The notes under the pieces are model-generated. The model was not told where the DNA came from. It worked only from the letters and a program-made list of their open reading frames with translations, and ran no database searches. Below are positions 12,201 through 24,264 of a stretch of DNA of 64,000 bases, one piece after another. The number at the start of each line of letters is the position of its first letter. The stretch's first letter is position 1. Position numbers and translations under genes: made by a program. Source of the DNA: Halichondria panicea (taxonomy: Eukaryota; Porifera; Demospongiae; Suberitida; Halichondriidae); NCBI RefSeq assembly GCF_963675165.1, contig NC_087391.1:292001-356000 (forward strand). The letters are read 5' to 3'.

Positions 12201-12438
12201 GACCATAGGCTAACACTGCGAGGTTAGAGTGACTGCCATCCAGTAAGGAGTCCACCTTGGAGGATATTGCTTGCTCATACAGCTCTCTGTGACTGACCCC
12301 CTCCTCTAGAATTTGAGAGAACACAAACTGTTGGCTGTTGTCCTCTGTGCTAGTGAGACTGTCGGTGTTGGCCATCCATAATGGTTGATCGTGTGTGGCC
12401 TTGCAGCGAACGAACACTTGACAATAGTTCTTGTTCAT
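8185..12438 (-). CDS. Kinesin-like motor fused to ankyrin repeats
   Basis: Reads right to left. The first large exon (from 12438, or 12474 if the upstream in-frame ATG is used) encodes a divergent kinesin motor: VFVRC, P-loop region AYGPSCGGKSHTVFGT, switch I remnant SSHAVF, switch II VVDFAGRS, then SLTKLLKPCFGGNCDTIAIANIS. A 48-nt intron follows, then a Pro-rich linker. Phase-consistent junctions (exon about 11031-11096, then the exon ending near 10278) carry the frame through a long Ser/Pro linker into about eight or nine ankyrin repeats (RTPLMYAVLGNQP, LTPLLWATF, LAALHWAVMGDQ, RTALHYACAEGS, TTPLHWAAAGNQ, MTPLDHAQERGH). The tail ends LSRLFCCCRNN and a stop at 8185-8187. The ankyrin part resembles ANKRD55/inversin. 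No known animal kinesin with this architecture comes to mind. Two adjacent genes remain possible. Confidence 0.75.
9205..9255. repeat. (CA)n microsatellite in ankyrin intron
   Basis: A run of about 30 bp of alternating CA sits in an intron of the kinesin-ankyrin gene, just beside a splice acceptor on the minus strand. It is typical of the many TG/CA tracts in this window. Confidence 0.8.
9465..9673. mobile_element. MITE, TATAGCGGG family, copy A
   Basis: Starts taccgtatagcgggtaa and ends with the inverse ttacccgctataaggta, with internal repeats of tttcgtg / cacgaaa. About 209 bp and non-coding. It lies in an intron of the kinesin-ankyrin gene. Related copies are at 51061-51290 and 52210-52405. 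The terminal TA may be the target duplication. Confidence 0.8.
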
Positions 12439-12615
12439 ACTTTCACTGAAAATACAACATAGCTTGCTTTGCAAAAGGGGGGAGGGGCTGGCTCAGGGTT
12501 TCCCAGGCCGTGTTTTCTCTATTGTAACACTGTTTTGCTGTACTTATGATTATTCGTTGCATTGAGAACCACAATAGTGTCTAATACTCAATTAATTCTG
12601 AGCAACAGACTAGAC
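12439..12615. promoter_or_regulatory. Putative bidirectional promoter kinesin-ankyrin / HAAO
   Basis: 177 bp between divergent ATGs. If the kinesin gene starts at the upstream in-frame ATG (12474) the gap shrinks to about 140 bp. No clear motif was recognised. Confidence 0.4.
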
Positions 12616-14048
<1,433 letters not shown>

Positions 14049-14265
14049 ATATTGGTTGTTTGAACAGTGGAACTCACTTAGTATATACCCCACCCTGTGT
14101 ATGTCAAGTTATGGACAAAAATTATTATTAGGTCAAAAATAATTATTACAAAAATAGTTTGTGTCTATAATTACAATAACTGTGTGTATAACCTTACGTC
14201 AATGTTATAGACAATTGTAGCTACATGTAGGCTAGCTTTCAATCAAAAAAGTATATAAATAATTT
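14049..14265. other. Convergent 3' space HAAO / TMEM229
   Basis: 217 bp of AT-rich sequence between two stop codons. Nothing recognised. Confidence 0.5.
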
Positions 14266-14786
14266 TTAACTGTTTTTGAGTCTTAGTTTCCATAATGGTT
14301 TGACTTCTAGTCTAGAGAGAGCTCTCATGAGGAACTCGAAGTATAGTCCTCCAAGCAGCCACAGTGGAGCATACTCCAAAGTGATAATACCCATAAAGTT
14401 GTAGCTGAAGCTTGTGTAGTCCCATCCCCTCCCTCCAAAACAGTCTAATAGTAAACCACAGCTCAGCTCCCAAGCGTATACAGCCATCACGTATGCAGCC
14501 CCCCTGACAAGTAGGGGCATCCCTCGTGAATGGAAGCTGTAGTAGAGTCTCTCAGCAGCCAGAGATCCAAAGCCATAGATGAGGAACGACCAGATGGAGG
14601 TAGCACCCATGAGGGACCAACGATGACTCACAACAAAGTCCCATAGTCCAGTAAACACTATCTCTGCAAACACTCCATGGACACCCCAGAAATACAACCT
14701 GCATACACATACACAATGGAGGTGTGATGTATTAGTGTGTGCGTTTATATACAATCACCACCTTACCTGTAAGACAAAGGAAGCAT
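14266..14786 (-). CDS. TMEM229 family membrane protein
   Basis: Two exons. A short first exon starts at ATG 14784-14786 and encodes MLPLSYR; after a small intron containing a CA run, the second encodes the rest. Family signatures are LYFWGVHGVFAEIVFTGLWD, SLMGATSIWSFLIYG, ERLYY, AWELSCGLLLD, WDYTSFSYNFMGIITLEYAP. Four hydrophobic segments are visible. It matches vertebrate TMEM229A/B throughout; molecular function is not known. It diverges from the MED9-like gene across 156 bp. Confidence 0.88.
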
Positions 14787-14942
14787 TGTTTTTTAGACTT
14801 TGCTGTGGCCAGCCCAGCCACATCCCTTGCGGATGTACGTACGTGGGACTGAATACAAACTTGCATAATTAATGTGCGTGAAAACAGGTGGATAATTAAC
14901 TTCAATCCGGTGTGGATCGTCAAAACAACAATAAAATTAAGA
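14787..14942. promoter_or_regulatory. Putative bidirectional promoter TMEM229 / MED9-like
   Basis: 156 bp between divergent start codons. It includes gtacgtacgt near 14835 but no motif that can be named. Confidence 0.4.
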
Positions 14943-15392
14943 ATGGCTGTGAGTGATCAAGACTTGAAGGCAGCCTTCTCTCTCCTCCCAGTGGTCATCA
15001 GACTAGCAAAGAACCTCTCCACAAGTCCTGCAGACCCTCAGCAACAAGCACAGCTAATACAGATTGTAAGGGAAGGGGCTGGCCCCTTCACATGTGTGTA
15101 CTATAGCCGTGTAATCTTATAGCCGGCCTGAACATCCCAACCCAATATTGTGCCCTACACTCGGTCCAGGTGAATGATCTCCAGTCTGCTGTAGTGCGCT
15201 GTCAGGGGTATCTGGAGGCGTGTCCTGCACTTGACCACACCCTCCAGGAACAGACGTCACTCTTAGAGAGGAGTAGGAGAGAGCTACAGTTGAAATGGTG
15301 AGACCACTTTACATGTATGTGATAAAAATCCTTTTAAATACTGCAGTGCCCTGATCCACAAGTACCAGGAGCTGCAGGGAGCTCTCACTTGA
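14943..15392 (+). CDS. Mediator subunit 9-like small coiled-coil protein
   Basis: Three exons: 14943-about 15066, about 15171-15299, about 15347-15392, joining in frame to a protein near 100 residues. The N-terminal part is hydrophobic-helical (AAFSLLPVVIRLAKNLS). The C-terminal part is a coiled coil (LQEQTSLLERSRRELQLK, CALIHKYQELQ). This arrangement and the ending resemble MED9 (LxKYxxL after a Gln-rich helix). Similarity is short, so the assignment is tentative. Other small coiled-coil subunits cannot be excluded. Confidence 0.5.
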
Positions 15393-15551
15393 CACACACA
15401 AGAACATCGATTCTTTTCATTTAATATAGACATTCATTGATCGCACATTATCAATTATATATACAACATTTAAACATGATATAAAACTTGTGAAGAATTA
15501 ATAATAATAATTGTCAATTAAAATTTCTAACAAGGATCACAAACAGTTAGT

Positions 15552-18500
15552 CTATAGTTGAGTGTCTCTATTATCTCCACACTCGGGCACAAACGCCAGC
15601 GCCACGTACTTCTGCTGTATGAACAAAGCTCTCACATCCCTACAAGTGTGTGGGTGGGTGTGCATGTGTGCGTGTGTGTGTGGGGTGGTGGTGGTGTGGG
15701 TGTGTGTGGGTATCGTGTGAGTAGTGAGTGATCTACACTAAATAACATGAGCAATGAACATGTGTTTAGACTGCCTCTAGTGGACTCACTTCTTAGAGTT
15801 GTGAGATGGTCTCTTGATGTCCTCAGTGAAGAGACCGTCTCCTAAAGTAGCCTCGTAGTAACTGTTAGACTTATTGTTGCCCTGAGATACCATAAAGTCG
15901 ACGGTGGGGCGATCCCACTTGTCCAGGTTGAGTGAGCGGACCTTAGAGACATGCACTCCGAGACCACGGTGAACACCAGAGCACTTTATACACAAGACTA
16001 TACCAAGGTTCACACTCGCCCACTCAACTTCTGCAGAGAAAAAAATAACAAAAACCAATAATTAGCTTTCAGAAAATCAATCCAAGGAATTCGGCTATAT
16101 AATCCATGGTGTGGCCAGAGTGGCAAATACTTTTATCTCTCAAATATAAACTTTCATGACACCATTTGAAAGATATCTTTCAAGCTTTCAGTCATAAAAT
16201 CATTCAATGGAATTCAAGTTATGGCAGCTGAAAGAGTCCCCTTAACTAATTGATTAAACGGGAGGAGAACATAATTATTTCAACAATCCTAAACAAACCA
16301 CACAGTCATACACCTCCTTACCGATGGTACTAGAGCAATCTGCACAATCCTTGTTCCCTTGTATCTTACGTATCTCCTTCATGGCGTGTGGGACCAAATC
16401 CATAGTGTCGACACTGTTGGTAGAGTTGATGAGGTCAGAACGAGACGGTCGATGATCTGTTCTTTTGAGAGCCTCTTCTGTTGTCTCCTGTAGAGCACTC
16501 ACCCACATGTTCATTTGTTGTTCATTGAGTGACTGGAACAAGTGCTCTGTGGTTGGGGAGATCACCTGCAGGAGACAGAACATTTCTTTCACACACTATA
16601 AACATTTAAACACAGAAGGCATCGTCAAAAGGAAACTACTAACAAACAAATAAACCAAACGTTTACTAACCCTGAAGCAGTAGTTCCTGTCAATGAAGTC
16701 AGGTTTGCAGGCTCTTGTGTTGCATAACATCAGGTTCTCTAGTTTACGAGGTTGTGGTAGACTCTGTTCTTGTATCATGAGTTCACCACGATCCTTGTCC
16801 ACCACGCAATACTGGAGGGGGGGGGGGGGGGGGGCAGGCATGACAACAAATAGACTCTAGGAATGTTCTCTATATCCAAGGAGCCCTTATTAGCAGCTAT
16901 TGTATATTATTACAGACAATTAAAAGGTATGTTGACACTCATTAAATAAGCCATTCAAGAACCACTTTATAGGGAGTTGCAATTAGCCATTAACAGTCAC
17001 ACACTCATTACTGGACCTACATAGTGAGTGTGTGTGTACTAGGCACACTCTACTGACAGTACACACACACACTATGTAGGTCCATACACACTCACTGTGC
17101 AGGTCCAGGCCACACACACAACACACATACTCCCTATGCAGGTCCAGGCAGTACACACACACACAACACACATACTCCCTATGCAGGTCCAGGCAGTACA
17201 CACACACACAACACACATACTCCCCAGGCAGTACACACACACACACACACTCACTATGTAGGTCCAGGCAGTACACACACACACTCACTATGTAGGTCCA
17301 GGCATAGATGTTGTTAGGCAGTTTCATCCTCAGCCACAGATAGCCACACCTGGTCCAGGCCTTTGGTAGAGGGAGTACCATCTTCTGAAGGTTGTAACTC
17401 ATCGCTTGCTTCTCCTTACGATCTTTTATTAGCGGGCCCGACACTTTATGGGAGGGGTCACGATCACGTCTTAGTAGATGTCCCCTTTCAAACAGATCCT
17501 CGTGACCATTGCCAGTCGGTGGAGGGGAAAGAGATGCCTCCTTGAGCACTGGAAACTCTTGTCCCAGCTTCTCAGGCTGACTAGCTGATGGCTTCAGTTT
17601 AGTAATCATATCCTTTCCTTTACGACGCCCTATACGAAACAGTCCCGAGCTTTTGCTCTTTCGTGGCATGATTGGACTTTGACCCTCGGGTGGTGTGCTA
17701 GAGGATGATCGATCTTCATCCCCTGATGGTGGATCATCAGCGAGGTTCTCTGCTGAGTTCTGACTTTTCTTACGCCTCTTGATGAGACGTCCCCTCACAG
17801 CTTGGAATAGTGAGGGACTGCCAGAGCTTACTGAATGACTGGTAGATCTCTGTATCACTTGCTCCATTAGATCAGCAGCATTTCGTATCTCAATGGAGTC
17901 CAGAATGCTGTAATCCTCGTCTAGAATCTCACATGAACTGCCAAGATCCGCTTCAGAGCTTTTGAGTAGAACATCCTCGGGGTCAACTAGGGGGGAGCTT
18001 TGTGTGCGACCGAGAGGGCGTTTCTCTGGTTTCTTGATGGGCGTGACAGGATGACCGTTGTGGGGTGGTGGTTTGCTCTCAGAGAACTTTCGTAGAGGAC
18101 TACCGGAGGGGTCAGCCTCGATCGGGGCCTATGGGGAGGATTGATTGATACAGGTACAGTGCATGGTGGGGGGTCTTACCGATATCACAATGGACTTCAT
18201 TTCTTTTTTGCTTGGATTGGATGGGAATTTCCTCAATTTGTGTGGCTTGCTGTACAAATGAAAGCAATATACATTACTCATTAGCCTGTGATATGATAGG
18301 GGCAGGCTTACGTGTTTCCCTCTGGGAGTGGTATTAGTCCCACATTGAGTTGAAACTCTGCCATGATGTGACGTTGAACACTGTGATGCAGTTTGGACCA
18401 GAGAGAGAGCTCTTCTTCGTAAAACCTCTGCCAGTCTTTGCTCTGAGTGAAGAAGTCGTTCACTTCTGGTTCCAGATTACGAAGCATCTACAGACCAGAG

Positions 18501-20910
18501 GATCACAGTCACTGACCACAAACCACAATATTGGCCCCAACGCAGACCACAGACACATGTCAGAATGACCTTGTTAGCAGTGAAGCCCCCCACCAACACA
18601 CAAGGCTGAGCCTAAATAGAGCCCCAGTAGCTGCTCACACTGTTGTAAACTATGGCTCCCCAAAACTGGACCCCTAACACAATTAGTACGTACAGGTATA
18701 TGCAAACAAAAATAATTTGGCAAGTTATGTGCATGCAACTGAATAACTGAATAACTGAATAAGAGTGCTCACGGTGGCTGCATTCGTGTGATAGGCAAAC
18801 AGGCTGAACACATGTTCCATGAACCGTCTCACAAACACCATCTGTATAATGAAACACGATCATACACACACACACACACACACAGAGGCAAGCAGGCAGG
18901 CAGGCAGTGTGTACATCATGGTGTCCACACACACACACACAGGCAGTGTGTGCATATGGCGTCCACTTACTATGTCCTTGGTGTGCGCTTGTCTGAGTAG
19001 AGTGAGGTACTTGGACAAAATAAGTCGGTACGTCTTCTCAGCATTATAGCAACTCTCAGTAATGGCTGCAAATGTTGTTTTCTGCAAGGAAAGAGCCATA
19101 CACATGTTAGTTCCTTACACTTCCTATGGAAGCCACACGGGCACACAACGCAATAGAAGACCTCCACTTACATCGGGAAGCCTGGACATATGTCGACAAG
19201 AGCAGAGCTTCTCTGCAGCCGTGCGATACTCTTCACGATAATGGAGCAACTCTTCATACAGTTTCTGAGTGACGTATAATATGTAGCCATCAACACTTTA
19301 TCACACACATCAAGCAGTGTACACACACACACTGTTAAAAGCTTTCAATAAGGATGAAAACAACTTTGCTGGTGTCCTTGCCACCTATTATATATGATGC
19401 TGGGGCACACCCTTGGAGTACCTAACAGGCTGTGAGTGGTGCCTGAGAGTGATTAATTAGAGACAGTGGCAACAACTTGGCACACTAGCTAACACCCCCT
19501 CAACAGTATCACTCAACCCACCCACCCACACACACACCTTGAGGTTGCAGAAGGTGGCAGCTAGTTCTCTGATGGGGCCAATGCTGAGCATCTGAGTCTG
19601 CCCCAGGAATACTTCATGGTAGCACCACAAGTTAGTCAGACTCTCACAGATCTGTGTGTGTACATGTGTGATGGCAATATAAGGAATTGTGTTTATTACA
19701 GGCTAGAGGGAATGAATACAGATGGTCTGTACTTGTCTATAAATGGAAAGGTGGCGTGTTTACTGGTGGTGTTAGGCAACTTGTCTGTTTGATAACTAGG
19801 AGATGGTGTTGGGATAGGAGGGGGGGATTTTATTAGATCCACTGGAGATTTATAAAGCACACAAAGAATATTGTTGTGTTGGTTGGTATACAAACATGCT
19901 TGTCAGCTACTGTTGTGATGACAAAATCAATGATCTGGTAACTAAAGTTGTTGCTGAGCTACTGACAACACTCAACGCTTGGAATGTCAAGCAATGCTTT
20001 CAATTGAACTACTACAAGAGAGTTCACCTTTCAATTTATTCAAGCAGCTTACATATCACCTTTATCAACTCACTGAAACAGACAGGGGCCATGAATATCC
20101 ATACTCGTTACTATAATATAATTATTGTCAGGAGGTTTTTCCGTGTATATACTGCGAAACTATGACTAACAAAACTCTCAGCTAATACGGAGCAAGAGAG
20201 CGAATGCTAAGCCATCACAGGTCACATGAGATGCACTACATCAACACAACACCAACACAAGCTGAGGGAACAGGACACCTGATCCATTGCTTGCTTAGTT
20301 ACACAGTACTCTATTGTGATCCCTCGACAATAACTCAAATTTCCATTTCTCCTATAGACATAATAGCGCAGATACTTGGCAACGTCCTCTCAGCCATAAA
20401 CAAACAACAAATGCTACAGACTTCCTACATTAAAGAAGTTCTGCACCCCATGCACATTAAAGTAAATAACGGGGGTCGTCGTTATATTGAAAGCATGCCT
20501 GATAACCATCTGCATACCTTCTGCATGGGGCCAGACACCGACTGTCCTAGGCTGTTGTTGCACAGTCCACCGATGCTCTGTACACAGGACACCATCTTAG
20601 AAGCAGACTTGTAGTGTTCCACTCCGCTCTCATGAAATCGCTGGCACGTATCTGACAGACTAGTGAAAGCATTGGCAAGCTGCAGAGAGAGAGAGAGAGA
20701 GAGAGAGGGGAATCTATGAGCAACTGTCCTTTCATGCACACACACACACACAGACAGAGAGTACTAGAGCCATGCAGCATAGCTAGCTACCTTCTCTGTC
20801 CTCAGGGCCCAGTGAGACAGGCTTTGTCTGAAGTTGGGACCATCTTGAAAGCTCGCATTGTAGGCTGGAAAGTCCTTGAGATGGCGCAGCTCGGTAGGTA
20901 CCTCCATCAT
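15552..20910 (-). CDS. BAR-PH-ArfGAP protein, ACAP-like, without ankyrin repeats
   Basis: Expected to sense curved membrane (BAR), bind phosphoinositide (PH) and stimulate Arf GTP hydrolysis (ArfGAP). The start ATG at 20908-20910 opens MMEVPTELRHLKDFPAYNAS. BAR exons lie at about 20790-20910, 20520-20680, 19540-19650, 19170-19265, 18970-19083, 18777-18845 and 18306-18487. A long Ser/Lys/Pro-rich exon (about 17297-18127) leads into the PH start GYLWLRMKLPNNIYAWT, continued by YCVVDKDRGELMIQEQ. The ArfGAP finger reads CADC...EWASVNLGIVLCIKCSGVHRGLGVHVSKVRSL, with the catalytic Arg in VHRGLG. The last exon ends QKYVALAFVPECGDNRDTQL and a stop at 15552-15554, where ACAPs would continue into ankyrin repeats. 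A 0.85-kb intron (19660-20520) holds nothing recognised. Confidence 0.82.
16070..16262. repeat. Dispersed inverted-repeat element copy in ArfGAP intron
   Basis: Contains agctttcagaaaatcaatcc, gccagagtggcaaatac and the inverse phrase ggaattcaagttatggcagc, the same family as at 1-490 and 55080-56180. Confidence 0.7.
17030..17305 (-). repeat. Minisatellite carrying the splice donor of the PH exon
   Basis: On the sense (minus) strand the exon end gcctggacctacatagtgagt is repeated about six to seven times, interspersed with TG runs. The units differ at one or two positions (cctgcatagggagt, cctgcacagtgagt). Every full unit holds a potential 5' splice site. The exon-proximal copy at 17290-17310 is assumed to be the real donor. 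Confidence 0.75.
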
Positions 20911-21088
20911 CTTGTCAAGTGGCTCTATAGATCAGCTATAACAGCTCAACTTCTCTACGTACCTAGCTTGAATCTTGTGCGAATTACACACTAATCTGCA
21001 AAAAGGGGGCGGGGATTGTTAAGTATAGTTCCTGTGTAAAAGTCAATTAATTTCCATGGTAACAAGTTGTTGTTTACTAGCCCAAGAA
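20911..21088. promoter_or_regulatory. Putative bidirectional promoter BAR-ArfGAP / RSPH9
   Basis: 178 bp between divergent ATGs. There is a short G-rich run near 21001-21013. No specific site can be named. Confidence 0.4.
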
Positions 21089-21660
21089 ATGGATTCTGAA
21101 AGTGTGTTTGTGAACTTGGACTACCTCGGTAGCAGTGGAGTGGTGCTCAGCGTGGAGCAGAAGGCATCGCTACAGTCCTCACTCCTGCTACTCAAGAGAG
21201 AGCACAAGTTTCGTCGAGTCAAGCTTTGGGGTGTAGTACGAGGAATAGGAAACGACTACTTTATTGCTCAGGGAGTAGGCAAGGACGAGCTCAAGGACAG
21301 GAAGGCCCTCTACAGGTGAGCACACTTCATGCCAAGAGCTTAGACTATCTCTCCTTACAGCCAGGATTGTATCCTGTGGTCGCTACTACCGCACGCTGAC
21401 CAAGGCCTCAAACATAAGTCCTCCCTCATGCGTGGACGATTCACAGGAGACCCTTCCTTCGAGTATGAGACAACAGTGACTCACAGAGTCGGAGAGGGGG
21501 ACGCAGCCGAGGAGCAGAGCACACAGATAGAGCTCAAGGAAGAGGATCGATTAGCAGCTGTTGTGTCGCGTATAGATGAGGAAGTAGCACTGGTACCCAG
21601 AGGGGCCTACATACGAACACCTCTAGGAGAGGTCATTCTCAACAACTCTTTTCAAGGTAA

Positions 21661-21693
<33 letters not shown>

Positions 21694-22116
21694 GTTTATG
21701 TCTATATCTATCCTCCACTGTGTAGGACTATCGCTGGCTGATGCTAAGAGGCTCAACTATTACATGCATTTCAAGAGGTCCAGTGGGGTGGAAGAGGAGA
21801 TGAAAGTAAGTCTAGACACACACCAAAACCTTTAATAACCTCCTCCTTTTCCACAGAGTATCAACCAGTCTGTTGATTTCCTGGAGACCATTGACAAGGA
21901 CATACCCAAAGGTTGGTCACCATGTACTTACACCATTGATCATGCATCGGTACAGGCTGCTGGAGCCTTGTGACTGCCAATGGAGGCTCTGCTGTGATCT
22001 TGCGTAGTCTACTGTGGCCTGGAATGATGGGGTTCACTATACCATGCTCAAGAACCTTCGGCCACTTCTACTGTGGCATTGGAGAGAGGAATCCAGACCT
22101 TCTGTTTATGCTATAG
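21089..22116 (+). CDS. RSPH9: Radial spoke head protein 9
   Basis: Component of the radial spoke head of motile 9+2 cilia. Five exons. Visible in order: MDSESVFVNLDYLGSSGVVL, LLKREHKFRRVKLWGVVRGI, NDYFIAQGVGKDELKDRKAL, ILWSLLPHAD, MRGRFTGDPSFEYETTV, then IELKEEDRLAAVVSRIDEEV, LVPRGAYIRTPLGEV, GLSLADAKRLNYYMHFKR, DIPKGCWSL, VILRSLLWPGMMGF and the C-terminus GERNPDLLFML. These match RSPH9 from end to end. An upstream in-frame ATG at 21056 is possible, but 21089 aligns with the usual N-terminus. A (GT)n run follows the donor of the third exon. Confidence 0.93.
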
Positions 22117-22247
22117 AGACTCTGTACTAGCACACACTATTGTACCCCCTTATGTTATTTATGCTGATTGACTCTCAGATTATTATTAATTAATTGAAAA
22201 ATGTAATTCAGATACTACAAGCAAAACGTGATTCCATAAAAATTAAG

Positions 22248-23982
22248 TTACTGAGTCTGTGCTACTTGTAGCACGGCATATTGTCCAGTAGTCATCCAGT
22301 CCTTGCTCTGTTTGGCTGCATTAGCTGCAACCCCTGCTCCCAGCCCGGTCACTAGGTCTGCCTTGAGGGTGCGGAGTGCACATAGGTTGGTCGGCTGGAA
22401 TCCACCCAAAGCAGTACTGAAGTCTTGTGTGTAGAGCCAGTTCCTGTCAGCGAGTAACTTGCGATAGTTGAGATCTCCTTTAAAGAACACGAGATCGGAC
22501 TTGGACAGATTGTTATAAAGGTCCGGGGCTATGGTTGCCATTGCAGCATACTCGTAGGAAGTGGTCCAGAAGCTGTGATCGAGGACAATAAATGACCCCT
22601 CTTCCACCCGGCCCCTCCATTTGTGTCCCAGGGCAGAGCAGGCTTCATGAGTGGAGGCAGTCAGAGTGTCTAGTGTCCAGTGGAAGTCTTTGATCATCAC
22701 ATCAGATACAAACCAAGGAAGCTGCTTACAATGGAAGTGAACAACATCAGCCAATCCAACACTCAAAAGCCAATCAGCAAAGCACAGGTCTGTAAATATC
22801 TCAAAGCCAGCATTATCGACAACAAAATCAACTCTTCGTGGCTGTCCCTTGATCTTTGGTTGTCTTATTAACTGTAGGAGGTCCCAGAGGGCAGGAGTGT
22901 GGTCAGCCAGTAGATTAGTACGACCTTGTTGAGCAGTGTCAGCATTCACAGAGCTGTCATAGTTATCCATTGTAGCCACCATGGAGAGATCCATCTTATT
23001 ACCCCACAGGCACAACTGAGGGAGGGAGAGGAGAACAATGGGTAATCAATGGGTGGCATATAAATACTTTTACTAATCTGTAGATAATAAATTAGTGCTT
23101 CTGTGAATATTGCTTGTGTGTGAATACTGCAGCTACAGAGCCATGCATGGCTTGTGTGTGGTAAATGGTTTGCTTACCAGTACCAGATGTTCAAAGTCGA
23201 CTCTGAGGCTTTGCTCTGAGGCTTGTTCCAGATGAGGCTCTGAGGTCAGCCGCAGCACACGAGAAGCTTGCTCTGTTATCTGCTGGAGGGAGTTATGGAA
23301 TGAGGCCTCCTTGCGACTCTGAAATGGGTCAAAATCCTTCATGAGGGAACTGCAAGAAAGGTCAGAGAAGGTGGCTATAATTATCAGCAAAAATTACCTT
23401 TATCATGATAATAATGTACTAATTGTACAACCAACTGTACAATACATACACACCAATCAACACACCAACTGTTACTGCACTGATAGACAGACCTCTTTTG
23501 GAAGGCCTCTATTATCTTGCGGTACATGTAGCACTCTGCAAACAGCCAGGACACAGTGAACCACAGTGGTTCCTGTCCTTGCAAGGTCTCCTTGTAGCGA
23601 GAGAACACTCCCCTCCACTGCTCCACATCACAGCCTTCTTCCACTCCCGTCATCTCTTTGTTGGTCAGTAACTCGTAGCGTAGCTGGGAGAGACGACTCA
23701 GTACGCCTTTCACATCTTCTGTCCCAGCCTGTAAGGATGGGTATAGAGGTGTGTAATTTTTTTTTAACCATGCGGGGCTGGGGAGTTTCATCAGCTAGAT
23801 TAAATGTCCTCACTCATAGACTATAACACTGTACCTCGCCATGTTGTTTTTGGACAGTAGCCTCCTCTCTGTTAACTGTGTCTATGACTTGAGTGATGAT
23901 TTTGGGCATACGATCTTTCAATGTCACATATGCAAACGTCCTGTGTACACGGGGCCGGGGAGGAGGATACGATGGATAAGGT

Positions 23983-24031
<49 letters not shown>

Positions 24032-24109
24032 TCCTCACCCCTCAAACTGTGCTGACATTCTCTTGGCCACAGGATAGCCCTCAGTCATAGTCAACTCCTC
24101 AGCAGACAT
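22248..24109 (-). CDS. ARMT1: ARMT1, DUF89-family protein-glutamate methyltransferase / metal phosphatase
   Basis: Five exons: about 24037-24109, 23836-23945, 23493-23728, about 23178-23350, 22248-23015. The N-terminal helical part begins MSAEELTMTEGYPVAKRMSA. The DUF89 core in the last exon shows CLWGNKMDLS, FVVDNAGFEIFTDLCFADWL, FVSDVMIKDFHWTLD and FFKGDLNYRKLLADRNW, holding the Asp/Asn metal-site residues (DNAG, KGDLNYRKL). It acts in the cytosol on damaged phosphometabolites and/or PCNA carboxyl groups, as known for the family. The start faces NAA80 across 155 bp. All active-site motifs are present. Confidence 0.92.
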
Positions 24110-24264
24110 TCTATCTCTTGCTGCTTGATTAGAAAAGTGGACCCTTGTTGTGGGAAAACCCCTCACTGAGGGGCGCTGCTAAATCCCCTGAGAGTAACAA
24201 GAAGGGAAAACCCCACAGTGAGGGAGGGGGCGTTACTACACCACCCAGAATAAGAAGAAGTGAG
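24110..24264. promoter_or_regulatory. Putative bidirectional promoter ARMT1 / NAA80 with duplicated motif
   Basis: 155 bp between divergent starts. The phrase gggaaaacccc...cactgagggg occurs near 24152 and, with changes, near 24203 (gggaaaaccccacagtgagg), each followed by a GC-rich gggcg. GGGAAAACCCC resembles an NF-kappaB-type site. That is only a motif resemblance. Confidence 0.45.

Noticed and set aside
19896-20165. 89-codon frame inside the BAR-ArfGAP intron
   Set aside because: AT-rich, no recognisable domain, no promoter context; lies wholly within one intron.
20204-20614. 136-codon plus-strand frame opposite a BAR exon
   Set aside because: Half of it is antisense to a well-supported BAR exon; the remainder is intron.
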